A DNA stretch of 64,000 bases from Bacillus sp. IITD106 (lineage in GTDB: Bacteria; Bacillota; Bacilli; Bacillales; Bacillaceae_C), in contig NZ_JAIAZY010000016.1 of NCBI RefSeq assembly GCF_019459225.1, forward strand, positions 1 through 64,000. The letters run 5' to 3'. Of the stretch, positions 17,116 to 25,999 are shown one piece after another. Position numbers and translations under genes: made by a program. Within the stretch, counting starts at the first letter, position 1, and every line of letters starts with the position of its first letter. The notes beneath the pieces are model-generated. The model saw only the letters and a list, made by a program, of their open reading frames with translations. It was not told where the DNA came from and did no database searches.

Positions 17116-17772
17116 ATGGCCACCAACTTTTGGGCACCTATTAAACTATCATTAGAAGTCGCTTCTATTTCAGGAATCATCGTACTAGTTTTAGGACTTA
17201 TATTCGGAAAGATGATGGCGAATAAAAATTTTAAAGGCAAGACTTTTATCGAAACAACATTTCTCTTGCCTTTAGTATTACCACCTTCAGTAGTCGGGTT
17301 TTTGCTAATTGTTGTATTTGGCCGGAATAGCCCTATTGGACAATTGATAGAAGCCTTGTTTAAACAACCGATCATGTTTACATGGTGGGCAGCCGTCATT
17401 GCCTCGACCGTCGTTGCTTTCCCGCTTATGTATCAATCTGCGAAAGCAGGCTTTGAAGCGATAGATTATGATATAGAGAACGCAGCTCGTGTAGACGGAG
17501 CAAATGAATTCAAGTTATTTGCGTTCATAACGATTCCACTCGCACATCGAGCTATCATTTCAGGAGCTATCTTAAGTTTCGCACGTGGATTAGGCGAGTT
17601 CGGAGCCACTTTAATGTTCGCCGGAAACATCCCGGGCAAAACCCAGACGATCCCAACCGCGATCTACATAGCGATTGATTCCGGCAATATGGAATTGGCT
17701 TGGTTGTGGGTGATTAGCATGGTGGGGATTTCTTTTTTAATGTTATTAGGTGTGCGTTTGATGAATTCTTAG
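17116..17772 (+). CDS. modB: Molybdate ABC transporter permease
   Basis: A 218-residue permease with five or six membrane helices. The EAA loop reads NAARVDGANEFKLFAFITIP, and the C-terminal half carries the ModB signature RGLGEFGATLMFAGN. It starts 4 bp after modA with a weak ribosome binding site (AAAGGA, 13-nt gap), so translation probably depends on coupling to modA. The usual third gene, modC, is absent, as also reported for the yvgLM pair of B. subtilis. The ATPase must be supplied from elsewhere. Confidence 0.93.
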   Translation: MATNFWAPIKLSLEVASISGIIVLVLGLIFGKMMANKNFKGKTFIETTFLLPLVLPPSVVGFLLIVVFGRNSPIGQLIEALFKQPIMFTWWAAVIASTVVAFPLMYQSAKAGFEAIDYDIENAARVDGANEFKLFAFITIPLAHRAIISGAILSFARGLGEFGATLMFAGNIPGKTQTIPTAIYIAIDSGNMELAWLWVISMVGISFLMLLGVRLMNS

Positions 17773-17874
17773 TGGTGACTTTAGAAACAGTACTCCATAT
17801 CCAAAACCAAGTTTCCTCCGTCCTGTCTTATGCTTGTCGCCTCTAATTAAACTCTTTGCGATTTTTTTTTAATC

Positions 17875-17898
17875 AAAAAAGGCCGGAAATCCAGCCTT
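17875..17898 (-). terminator. Terminator of the FAD-oxidoreductase operon
   Basis: The stem AAGGC-GG / CC-GCCTT (one mismatch, AAAT loop, 17879-17898) is followed on the minus strand by six T. It lies about 90 bp beyond the 17989 stop codon. A T-rich run also precedes it on the plus strand, so it may end modAB as well. Confidence 0.65.
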
Positions 17899-17988
17899 CA
17901 TAAACTTGTCCAGGAAATAGCTATTTTAAATCTAGCTCTGGCCTCATCCGCTCCTGGAAAATCGATTCGCAGTCAATCCCTTTCTCTC

Positions 17989-19329
17989 TTATAAAACCAC
18001 CCCATTCTCCTCTAAGTATTTTTGTAGCTTTGTAACATTTAAATTTCTAGGTGCTACATTATCTTGAATCGACAATGCCGCAGCAGTGCCGGCCGCTTGC
18101 CCGGTGGCCATACAGCTTGGCGTTAGCCTCGTTGTAGCTAATGCCTCGTGCGTTGTCGAGATGCATCTCCCACCCATTAGCAAATTATCAATTACCTTTG
18201 GTACTAAACAGCGATATGGAATACCGTAGCTTCCATCTCCCTTGATATCGTTCGCCTGTACACCTTTACCCGTTGGATCGTGGATATCAATCGGATAGCC
18301 GCTTAGCGCAATTGTATCCTCATATTTTTTTCCATGAACAGCATCATCCAAAGTAAGGGCATATTCTCCATCAATTCTGCGTGTTTCTCTAATGCCAATT
18401 TGCGATCCAGCCGCAGAGATTGAAGCTTTTTCAAAACCAGGAATTTTCGACTGCAGGAATTCCGCGATCATTAACATCTGCTTCCTGCCTTCTTTTTCTC
18501 CCTTCGATAGATCAAACACATTTGTTCCGTCCAAGCCCTGGACTCGCGTACAATTAACTAACACCTCGTCGTCCTCAGGACCAGCAAAAAACAAAACCTG
18601 ATCACGGTTAATCGGGATGCCGGATTCATTCCACTCTTTATAAAAGCCTTGCACCCCTGTTAAAGGTAATTCATCCAGCTCATCAATCGGCGTTTTTCTA
18701 TAAAAATTACTCGGATTTGCCTTCATCTCTTCCTTTACTCTCTGCAAATTGACGCCCCGCATTCTAAATTTCATCGTCATCGGCTGCGTTTGCTTATCAC
18801 TGTCGCGACCTTGCAAGCACGGTGCACCGGAAAGATAAGCTACATCTGCATCACCAGACGTATCGACGAATTGCTTCGCATGTACACGAATGGGTCCGGA
18901 TTTCGTTGTAAGATTAATAGTAGTGATTTTATTCCCGTCGACCTTTACTTGATCTACAAAACTATGAACTAATACATCAGTTCCAGCTTCCTCCAGCATA
19001 TCAAGAGCTACAAGCTTATATTTTTCAGGATGATACGGAGTAACTGAATATGTAAAACCAACCGTATCCCGTAAATGTCCTGGAGAACCACCGACAGCCA
19101 TTAATCGCTCAACGATTTCTTGGGCAATCCCCTTGATAACATGATTTCCGGAGTTCGTGTGAAAGGTCATCCACGGATAAACTAAAGCAACTGTGGACAT
19201 TCCGCCTAAAAATCCGTACCGTTCGACTAGCAATGTCTTCGCGCCAGCTCTTCCTGAGGCAATCCCCGCATTAATTCCTGCAGGTCCACCGCCAACAACG
19301 ACAACATCATACTCTAATTCTCTTTTCAA
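17989..19329 (-). CDS. FAD-dependent oxidoreductase
   Basis: A flavoprotein of about 446 residues. It starts with the dinucleotide-binding motif DVVVVGGGPAGINAGIASGR and ends with a second FAD contact, MGGRCISTTHEALATTR...ATGQAAG. This is the FAD_oxidored (PF12831-like) architecture, often found in carbohydrate or uronate gene clusters, but its reaction is not established. The TTG at 19329 (AAGGA, 10-nt gap) is preferred to the GTG at 19338, which touches the site. It is the last gene of the sugar operon that begins at 23167, suggesting that it oxidises the imported sugar or a derivative (inference). Confidence 0.85.
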   Translation of the reverse strand: MKRELEYDVVVVGGGPAGINAGIASGRAGAKTLLVERYGFLGGMSTVALVYPWMTFHTNSGNHVIKGIAQEIVERLMAVGGSPGHLRDTVGFTYSVTPYHPEKYKLVALDMLEEAGTDVLVHSFVDQVKVDGNKITTINLTTKSGPIRVHAKQFVDTSGDADVAYLSGAPCLQGRDSDKQTQPMTMKFRMRGVNLQRVKEEMKANPSNFYRKTPIDELDELPLTGVQGFYKEWNESGIPINRDQVLFFAGPEDDEVLVNCTRVQGLDGTNVFDLSKGEKEGRKQMLMIAEFLQSKIPGFEKASISAAGSQIGIRETRRIDGEYALTLDDAVHGKKYEDTIALSGYPIDIHDPTGKGVQANDIKGDGSYGIPYRCLVPKVIDNLLMGGRCISTTHEALATTRLTPSCMATGQAAGTAAALSIQDNVAPRNLNVTKLQKYLEENGVVL

Positions 19330-19355
19330 AATTAACACATCCTTCTACAAAATAT

Positions 19356-20192
19356 TTATTTGTTTCCAGTCATCGCCACTCCTTCAATAAACTGCTTTTG
19401 TGCAAAGAAGAAAACGATTAATAATGGAACAGTAGCCATGACCGAAGCACTCATTAATAACTCCCATCTCGTTCCCACTTCATCTGTAAACAATGCCAAT
19501 GCTACAGGCAATGTCATAAGCTCCTTTGAATTAATGTAAATAAGCGGCTCATAAAATTCATTCCAGCTCGTTAAAAATGTGAAAATAGTTAATGTCGCGA
19601 CAGCTGGCTTCGCTAAAGGCAGCATGATATTCCAATAGATTCGAAAATAAGAGCAGCCATCCAATTTCGCCGCTTCCTCCAATTCCTTTGGCACTACTAA
19701 GAAAAACTGTCTCATAACAAAAACGCCAAAAACTCCTGCTGGTCCTAAAATCGGAATCGCTATTAATGGTACGTGTGTATTGATCAATCCCAAATCCCTC
19801 ATGAACAAAAAGAGCGGAATCGTAATCACTTCAACGGGAATCATCATCGTGCTTAATAAACAAAGAAACATAAAAGAGCTTCCACGAAATTTGAGCTTTG
19901 CGAACGCATAGCCCGCAAGTGATCCTAAAAAAATCGTTCCAATAGTAACGAGTGCAGCAATATATAAGCTATTAAAATAAAAAAGATGGAACGGTGTCGA
20001 CTTTAGCACATCTATATAGTTTTCCCAGCGAAACGGACTAGGGATGAACTGAAAACTAAAGATTTTTGTAGAATCCTTGAAGGATGTATTAATCATCCAT
20101 AAGAATGGTACAATCATTACTAAAGAGATAATCGTCAAAACGCCATAAAAAGAGATACGAGAAAAGAAGCCATTCTTCAAATTATTGTTCAT
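19356..20192 (-). CDS. Carbohydrate ABC transporter permease, MalG/CUT1 type
   Basis: A 278-residue permease with six membrane helices and the EAA loop EAAKLDGCSYFRIYWNIMLP. It overlaps the 3' end of the MalF-type gene by 11 bp. With that gene and the binding protein at 21872 it forms a CUT1 importer that relies on a shared ATPase encoded elsewhere. The substrate is unknown; clustering with an FAD oxidoreductase and YesMN-type regulators points to a plant polysaccharide fragment. Confidence 0.92.
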   Translation of the reverse strand: MNNNLKNGFFSRISFYGVLTIISLVMIVPFLWMINTSFKDSTKIFSFQFIPSPFRWENYIDVLKSTPFHLFYFNSLYIAALVTIGTIFLGSLAGYAFAKLKFRGSSFMFLCLLSTMMIPVEVITIPLFLFMRDLGLINTHVPLIAIPILGPAGVFGVFVMRQFFLVVPKELEEAAKLDGCSYFRIYWNIMLPLAKPAVATLTIFTFLTSWNEFYEPLIYINSKELMTLPVALALFTDEVGTRWELLMSASVMATVPLLIVFFFAQKQFIEGVAMTGNK

Positions 20193-21111
20193 GGAAAACC
20201 CACCTTTTTCTAGCCCACCATTGGATCAGAGTAAAAAATAAAATAATAATAAATAAGACAATGGCAATTGTGGATGCATAACCAAACTCATACAGCTTGA
20301 ATGCACTTTCCCAAATATAGTACACTAGCACCTTCGTGTGATTTCCAGGTCCACCGTTCGTCATCACGTAAATTTGCCCAAATACCTTCATCGATCCAAT
20401 TACCGTTAATATGATCGTTAAAAATATCGTTGGCGTAATCATTGGCAAGGTAATATGCCAAAAACGATTCCATTTATTCGCACCATCTAAATAAGAAGCC
20501 TCATAAAGATTTTTATCCACCTGTTGAAGTGCCGCCAAAAACAAAACCATATTTAGTCCAACATTTTTAATCGCACTAACAAAAATAACAGCTCCCATTG
20601 CAAGATCCGGATTGTATAACCATGCAGGACCTTCAATTCCAAATAATCCAAGAGCTTGGTTAATGAAACCCTCATCCGTCCCGAACATATACTTCCAAAT
20701 AATCGACCAGACAACGATTGAAGTCATTACAGGAATGAATATCGCAGTTCGAAAAAGACCCATTCCAGGTAAATTGCGATGTAATAACATCGCCAGCCAT
20801 AAAGCAAGAATGATATTAATAGGAACTAGTCCTGCCGAAAAGATAAAAGTATTTTTTAACACAATAAAAAATTCTGGATCATTCACTAACTGCTGATAAT
20901 TTGCCGTTCCGATAAAATTTGGATCCCCGAGCAACTGCCAATCAGTCAAGCTCATATATATGGAATAAACCAATGGAAATAACATGACAAGAAGAAAACC
21001 GAGCATCATCGGGCTGACAAAAAGATAGCCATAAAACTCTTCGCTTCCTAGGAATCTGCGTCTTTTTTTCATGTTTTGTAGAGGCCTGTCTGTATTCACT
21101 TTAGCTTCCAA
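20182..21111 (-). CDS. Carbohydrate ABC transporter permease, MalF/CUT1 type
   Basis: A 309-residue permease with six membrane helices and a basic N-terminal tail. The EAA loop reads EASYLDGANKWNRFWHITLP, followed by the MTNGGPG motif common in CUT1 permeases. Translationally coupled to the MalG-type gene (11-bp overlap) and 14 bp after the TIM-barrel gene at 21126. Both permeases look intact, although the binding-protein gene of the same operon carries a stop codon. Confidence 0.92.
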   Translation of the reverse strand: MEAKVNTDRPLQNMKKRRRFLGSEEFYGYLFVSPMMLGFLLVMLFPLVYSIYMSLTDWQLLGDPNFIGTANYQQLVNDPEFFIVLKNTFIFSAGLVPINIILALWLAMLLHRNLPGMGLFRTAIFIPVMTSIVVWSIIWKYMFGTDEGFINQALGLFGIEGPAWLYNPDLAMGAVIFVSAIKNVGLNMVLFLAALQQVDKNLYEASYLDGANKWNRFWHITLPMITPTIFLTIILTVIGSMKVFGQIYVMTNGGPGNHTKVLVYYIWESAFKLYEFGYASTIAIVLFIIILFFTLIQWWARKRWVFHEQ

Positions 21112-21125
21112 AATAACCGCCTCCT

Positions 21126-21821
21126 TTACAGCTTATCGATTTCATTTCTAAAAGAGGAAACTGCTTTTTCAATACTTTCCTCTGTCTGACCAATGACAAC
21201 TGCCCCTAACATCACTGACCTTACCCCAGCTTGATATAAAAGAGGAATATCTGATGGTACTAGAAGGCGCTGGGATGGAACTATTATCGGGACATCCGTG
21301 CTCTGAACAATATTTTGATAGGCAAGGACATCCCGAAATGAGAGCGGGCTCCCATATTCAGCTGCTTGAATGATTGAGGTTTCGATTGCCGTAATGCCGA
21401 GATGCTTTATTTTTTGAATAGAATCTATTGAATATTCTCCTGTAATCGCAAACGTTTTTTCATATTCATCCAATCCCAGCATCCAGGATGGCATATGATG
21501 GGCATAGATTGAAAAATAATCAAATCCTAATTCAGTTAACTTTTCTAATTCAGCTTTTTTGATTACTTCAAACGATCCTCCAGGAACAATCCCTAACAGT
21601 CCCGAAAATTGGCTTCTAATTTCACGGAATTCATTTTCATATGATTCTGCATTGCCGAAACTGTTGCCTGAAGCCCAGTGCTCGACATTCACGTGCATTT
21701 TAATTGCATCCGCGCCTGTCTTCATTGCCGCTTTGGCTAGTGTAGGGATATTTTTTGGAATACTTACTGCTAAGGTCATTTTTTGCTCATTTAATAACGT
21801 TTCCAAAGACAATTCATTCAC
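21126..21821 (-). CDS. TIM-barrel protein of unknown function
   Basis: A 231-residue protein with the alternating pattern of a (beta/alpha)8 barrel: TLAVSIPKNIPTLAKAAMKT, ADAIKMHVNVEH, LGIVPGGSFEV, FDYFSIYAHHMPS, and the C-terminal VPIIVPSQRLLVPSDIP...AGVRSVMLGAVV. The end resembles phosphate-binding barrels such as NanE or aldolase relatives, but I cannot assign a family. Its place between the binding-protein gene and the permeases suggests that it processes the imported sugar (isomerase, epimerase or aldolase). That is inference from position. Confidence 0.6.
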   Translation of the reverse strand: MNELSLETLLNEQKMTLAVSIPKNIPTLAKAAMKTGADAIKMHVNVEHWASGNSFGNAESYENEFREIRSQFSGLLGIVPGGSFEVIKKAELEKLTELGFDYFSIYAHHMPSWMLGLDEYEKTFAITGEYSIDSIQKIKHLGITAIETSIIQAAEYGSPLSFRDVLAYQNIVQSTDVPIIVPSQRLLVPSDIPLLYQAGVRSVMLGAVVIGQTEESIEKAVSSFRNEIDKL

Positions 21822-21832
21822 CTCTTATTAAG

Positions 21833-21864
21833 AGGAGGCGGTTAATTTATCACAACCGCCTCCT
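21833..21864 (-). promoter_or_regulatory. Intercistronic RNA hairpin
   Basis: A perfect 11-bp stem (AGGAGGCGGTT at 21833-21843, complement at 21854-21864) with a 10-nt loop sits between the binding-protein gene and the downstream TIM-barrel and permease genes. No T-run follows on the minus strand. It has the same placement as the hairpin at 5485-5517 in the first sugar operon. Confidence 0.7.
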
Positions 21865-21871
21865 TCCCCAT

Positions 21872-23167
21872 TTACTTCATTAATGGATTAATTTTACCTT
21901 CCATACCTTCAAGAATTTCTTTTGGTTCTTTTAATTCACCAAATAATTCATCGAATCCGAATTGAATGGCGTTATCGATTTTTTGCCAGTTGATATGTCC
22001 AGATTGCAAGCGAGCATTATCCATTTCGTCTAATACCGCTTTTTGTATGCTTTCTTTTGGCGGATTATTCGGTTGATTAATAAATTCATCAGATGCTAGC
22101 ACCGACTCACGTGGCGGTACAAAGAACGTCGATGTTGCGGTAATGCCTTACTGGCTCGTAAAGAATTTGAGCAACTCCTTCGCTTCCTCTGGATGCTTCG
22201 AATCCTTAAAGATGGAGTATCCTGCTTGCCCTAGCATTGGATACCTACCTTCAGGCCCCTCTGGAAGTGGTGCAATATCAAATTTAAAATCTTCAATTTC
22301 CCGTGCTTTTGAAACGTAGCTATATACATCAAAGAACATACCAATTTTCCCAGACTCAAAGCTTACTTGTTCCCCTGCCTTTGGATGCGATTTGTCTGCA
22401 AACATCATCCGGTCAAGCATTGTTAACGTCTCTACACCTTGGGGACTATTCCATGTAAATTCAGTTTGTTCTTTATTAAATAAATCTCCGCCATAGCTCC
22501 ATGTATGCGATAAAAGCGCAATCCAAGTATTCCAATCACGGAAGAAGTTTGCCCCATACACACCCTGAGCTGAAATAGCCTTTGCTGATTTTTCAAATTG
22601 CTCCCAATTCCAAGTGCCATCTTTTACATGCTCATTTGGCGTTTTCTCTCCCGCATTTACAAATAAATCTTCGTTATAAAATAGAACCATTGGCGGTGTC
22701 GAGAATGGGATGCCCAGTAATTTCTCATCCTTTTCGAACAATTCTAAAGTAGATGGAAAGAAATCATCCATCTTATAATCGCTGTCATCCTTAAAGGAAG
22801 ACACATCTTCTAAAATGTCATTTTCCATAAATTGTGGAACCATACGTTCAGCTACCCAGCCTACATCAGGCAGCTCCTTTCCAGCAGCTAGCACCGTAAT
22901 TTTTTGCTGATAATCTGGAAATGGCACACTTTCCATTTTCACCTTAATATTTGGGTGCTCTTCATTAAATTTCTTGATTAGATCGTTATACACCTCTTGA
23001 TGCGCTTCATTTCCCCACATCATAAAAGTTAGTTCTACATTTTTGTCCTTTTTAGGTGCATCTTTTTTATCACCCTCTGACGATGTACCTGCATCCTTGC
23101 CGCTACAGGCAGTTGTAAAAATTAATAACATTACAGCCAGCAAGACTACTAATCTTTTTTTCAGCAT
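21872..23167 (-). pseudogene. Sugar ABC transporter binding lipoprotein with in-frame stop
   Basis: The 432-codon frame starts at the ATG behind GGGGGAGG and encodes a signal peptide with a lipobox (FTTAC). It is a family 1 solute-binding protein. A TAA codon at 22150-22148 interrupts it after ...KFFTSQ. Reading on in the same frame gives a plausible continuation (FVPPRESVLASDEFINQP...KINPLMK), so this is a single nonsense change, not a frameshift. About 93 C-terminal residues are lost, part of the sugar-binding fold. Sequencing error or readthrough are alternatives. The permeases downstream remain intact. Confidence 0.8.
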
Positions 23168-23197
23168 TTTTCCTCCCCCTTTGAAAAAATTATATAT

Positions 23198-23211
23198 TGG
23201 TTGCGCTTTCA
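23198..23211 (-). promoter_or_regulatory. Putative CcpA (cre) site
   Basis: On the minus strand TGAAAGCGCAACCA fits the cre consensus TGWAARCGYTWNCW with one mismatch. It lies about 30 bp upstream of the binding-protein start codon and would put this sugar operon under catabolite repression like the one at 5530. Confidence 0.5.
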
Positions 23212-23265
23212 AAAAATATCCTCTGCATAAAAGAAAAGGTTCGTTAAACATAGATTTTTTGAAAG

Positions 23266-23967
23266 CTAGAAAAAATTCCGATATTGAATTGGCGTCTTAC
23301 CTACTTCTTGTTTAAATACAGTCATGAAATGCTTCGGGCTTTTATAACCTGATAAATGGGCAACCTCGTACACCTTTAGCTGCGTTTGTCTCAATAATTC
23401 CTTCGCTCTTTCCAATCGTTGCCCTGTTATGTATTCCGTAAAGGATTGATCAAGCTCCGATTTAAACAATTGCCCGATGTATTGCGGATGTAGGTCGACA
23501 TACTCAGCAATATGCTTCAACGTAATCTCCTTACTTAGATTATCCTGTATATACTGTAGTATTTTTTGAAAATGCCTCGTCGTATCTGTATTATTAATTT
23601 CAGTTGAGCCGAAAATTCTTGAAATCACCTCTGAAAGCTCGGTTCGGTTAACAGGCTTAAGCAAGTATTCAGATATACCATGCCTTAATGCAGTTCTGGC
23701 ATATTCAAAATCACTGTACCCGCTTAAAATAATGATAGGAATATGTGTAGAAATCTGCTTCACCTTCGAAATAAAAGTAAGTCCATCCATGCCACCCATT
23801 CGAATATCCGTAATGATTAAATCAGGCAGCTCAACCCTTACATAGAACAAGCCCTCCTCCCCACTCTTCGCTTCTACTACTTGAAATCCGCCAAGTACAT
23901 CCTCTAACAGGACCTTTAAACCTTGTCGAATAATGATCTCATCCTCTACTACCAATACTTGCTTCAA
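23266..23967 (-). CDS. YesN-type response regulator (receiver plus AraC HTH)
   Basis: A 233-residue two-component regulator. The receiver domain (1-120) has the acidic pair E8/D9, the phospho-acceptor aspartate in LIITDIRM and the conserved lysine in LLKPVN. The C-terminal AraC-type double HTH (about 135-233) includes LKHIAEYVDLHPQYIGQLFK and YKSPKHFMTVFKQEVG. It is shorter than many YesN proteins because the linker is short. Its start overlaps the kinase gene by 29 bp. It lies directly upstream of the sugar operon at 19-23 kb and probably activates it. Confidence 0.92.
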   Translation of the reverse strand: MKQVLVVEDEIIIRQGLKVLLEDVLGGFQVVEAKSGEEGLFYVRVELPDLIITDIRMGGMDGLTFISKVKQISTHIPIIILSGYSDFEYARTALRHGISEYLLKPVNRTELSEVISRIFGSTEINNTDTTRHFQKILQYIQDNLSKEITLKHIAEYVDLHPQYIGQLFKSELDQSFTEYITGQRLERAKELLRQTQLKVYEVAHLSGYKSPKHFMTVFKQEVGKTPIQYRNFF

Positions 23968-25744
23968 AAGACTCTTCCTCCTTTTGCTTCATAGGAAATC
24001 TCAATATAACGGTAAACCCTTCTCCTTCATCACTATAAAGGTCCATGCCATAGTCGTTCCCATAGAGGAATTTTATCCTCTCATTAATATTGACTAATGC
24101 AACACCATTTTGCATGTTTGAGGGTAGAAACTTCCTTAATTCCTCAAGCTTATTTTTACATACTCCTTTTCCATTATCAGAAATGAGCACATGCATTTCC
24201 GAATTGATCTCCTTTACACGTAAATGAATCTTCCCTCCATGTCCAGCTATCCCATGAAAGATTGCGTTTTCAACTAATGGCTGCAAAATGATTTTTGGAA
24301 TGGATACTCGGAGTAAATGAGGATCAACATCTTCCTCATACTGCAGGCTGTCTCCCATCCTCATTTGTTGAATCATAATATAGGAGCGGATAAATGATAG
24401 CTCCTCCTCCAAGGATACTATTTTCGATGATTGATCAATCGTATACCTTAATAGTTTTCCAAGCGAGGTCACCATATCCGATACATCCAAATTCCCCTGC
24501 GTAATCGCAAGCATATTAATAGATTCCAACGTATTATAAAGAAAATGCGGATTCATTTGACTTTGAAGAGCCCTAATTTCAGCATCCTTCTCTCGCAAGC
24601 TTGTCTCATATACCTCGGTTACGAGTCTTTCAATTTCGTCAACCATATGATTGAACCCTTGACTAAGCTGACCGATTTCATCTTGATGATCACTTTGTAC
24701 TCTTTTTGAAAAATCCCCTTTTCGAACCTCTGCCATCGCCTTTTGCAGCTTATGAATTGAACTAACTAAAGGCTTGGATAAAATAAAGCCCAAAATAAAT
24801 GAGATGAAAACCCCTAGCAAGACGACGAATAGAAGTAAAACCCGCAACTGGTTCACTTCACTTAATATGGCATCAAAGGGTGTCAGCATAATCACCTTTG
24901 CTCCTGAATAACCGGACACATTATGAACCATCATGTACGGCTTGCCGTCAATTGTCGTGTTAAAATACGAATTACCTTCTTTATATTTTTGTTGAAAAAT
25001 AACGGATTGAAGCAGCTTCGTTTCGTGCATGTTCGGATAAATAAGCTGATTCTTATCATCTAAAATAAAAATATTGCTATCCGTGCTAATAAAATCCTCA
25101 AACAACTCCTGTTTTACATCTAGCTTAATCATTCCAAGATGCTTATTCGTTGAGGGCTCTCGAATTAATCTCGCAACCGAAAAAACCTCCGTATCCTTAT
25201 TCAAATAATAACTCGGCCTATGAAGAGGAAGCAGCACCCATTCCCCATCAGCCTCCCTAATCTGCGAAATCTCATTACTATTTAAATCGAGCAGCTTTAA
25301 CCAAACGGTTTGCGAATCTAAATTACTAAAAATTGTGCCATCATTTGCCATAATATGAATGCCCTTAATTTCATTGCGTCCATGAATAAGACTAGAAATA
25401 TACCTCCACATTTCAACCCTTTCCTCAGCAGGAGGAAAAGTAGCAGACGTTACAGGATATTGATGATTATTTAAAATACCCAATACCTTTTGGTCATACA
25501 AGGGAGAAAGTGAAATAATCTGCATTTCTTTTAAATAACGATCAAAGTTATGACTGATCTGGGCAACAAGCTGGACCTGATAATCCTTTGCATCCCGCTG
25601 GCTGGCCCCGGAAAAATGATAATATGTAATACCGCCAAGTATCATGGCAGTTAAGACAATCAAAAGTGAAAACACCAGAATAAGCTTAAAACGGTATGGC
25701 AAGGATAAGAGCTTGGAATGTAAGGCTCGTATATTCATAGGCAT
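23939..25744 (-). CDS. YesM-type sensor histidine kinase
   Basis: A 601-residue membrane sensor. TM1 is at about 18-40, a large extracellular Cache-like domain follows to about 290, then TM2 (about 292-315), a HAMP domain, the His_kinase domain with QMNPHFLYNTLESINML, and a HATPase domain with the N-box PLVENAIFHG and the G-box ISDNGKG. It is the partner of the response regulator at 23266, in one operon (29-bp overlap). Members of this class sense sugars, often through the binding protein of the neighbouring transporter. Confidence 0.92.
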   Translation of the reverse strand: MPMNIRALHSKLLSLPYRFKLILVFSLLIVLTAMILGGITYYHFSGASQRDAKDYQVQLVAQISHNFDRYLKEMQIISLSPLYDQKVLGILNNHQYPVTSATFPPAEERVEMWRYISSLIHGRNEIKGIHIMANDGTIFSNLDSQTVWLKLLDLNSNEISQIREADGEWVLLPLHRPSYYLNKDTEVFSVARLIREPSTNKHLGMIKLDVKQELFEDFISTDSNIFILDDKNQLIYPNMHETKLLQSVIFQQKYKEGNSYFNTTIDGKPYMMVHNVSGYSGAKVIMLTPFDAILSEVNQLRVLLLFVVLLGVFISFILGFILSKPLVSSIHKLQKAMAEVRKGDFSKRVQSDHQDEIGQLSQGFNHMVDEIERLVTEVYETSLREKDAEIRALQSQMNPHFLYNTLESINMLAITQGNLDVSDMVTSLGKLLRYTIDQSSKIVSLEEELSFIRSYIMIQQMRMGDSLQYEEDVDPHLLRVSIPKIILQPLVENAIFHGIAGHGGKIHLRVKEINSEMHVLISDNGKGVCKNKLEELRKFLPSNMQNGVALVNINERIKFLYGNDYGMDLYSDEGEGFTVILRFPMKQKEEESFEASIGSRG

Positions 25745-25923
25745 TTCCTCTCTCTCGGTTAAGTAAGGTCACCCTATCATCATAAACTAATTTTGAAAGG
25801 TATAACACCGTACTAAAAAACCTTATCTACACATAAATAATAGGGGTCGACATTACTAGTGTTATTATGTATTGCTGTCAATTTATTTTTTACGTAAGTT
25901 AGTTAACAAAAGTATACCTAGGC

Positions 25924-25968
25924 AAAAAGTTTTCACTACTTACTTTTTTCATAGTTGTCTTATACAAT
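25924..25968 (+). promoter_or_regulatory. Promoter with shared 18-bp element (aldo/keto reductase)
   Basis: AAAAAGTTTTCACTACTT (25924-25941) matches 17 of 18 bases of the element at 27318-27335. Its final TT begins a -35-like TTACTT, which is 17 bp from TACAAT (25963-25968). The same geometry is seen at the second copy. It is a candidate operator or activator site of the HxlR regulator between the two operons. Confidence 0.5.
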
Positions 25969-25999
25969 GAAAGGGATTACTTGATGAGGAGGAATAACT

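Noticed and set aside
21872-22102. 76-residue protein as an independent gene
   Set aside because: It is in the same frame as the upstream binding-protein gene and is its C-terminal end after a stop codon.
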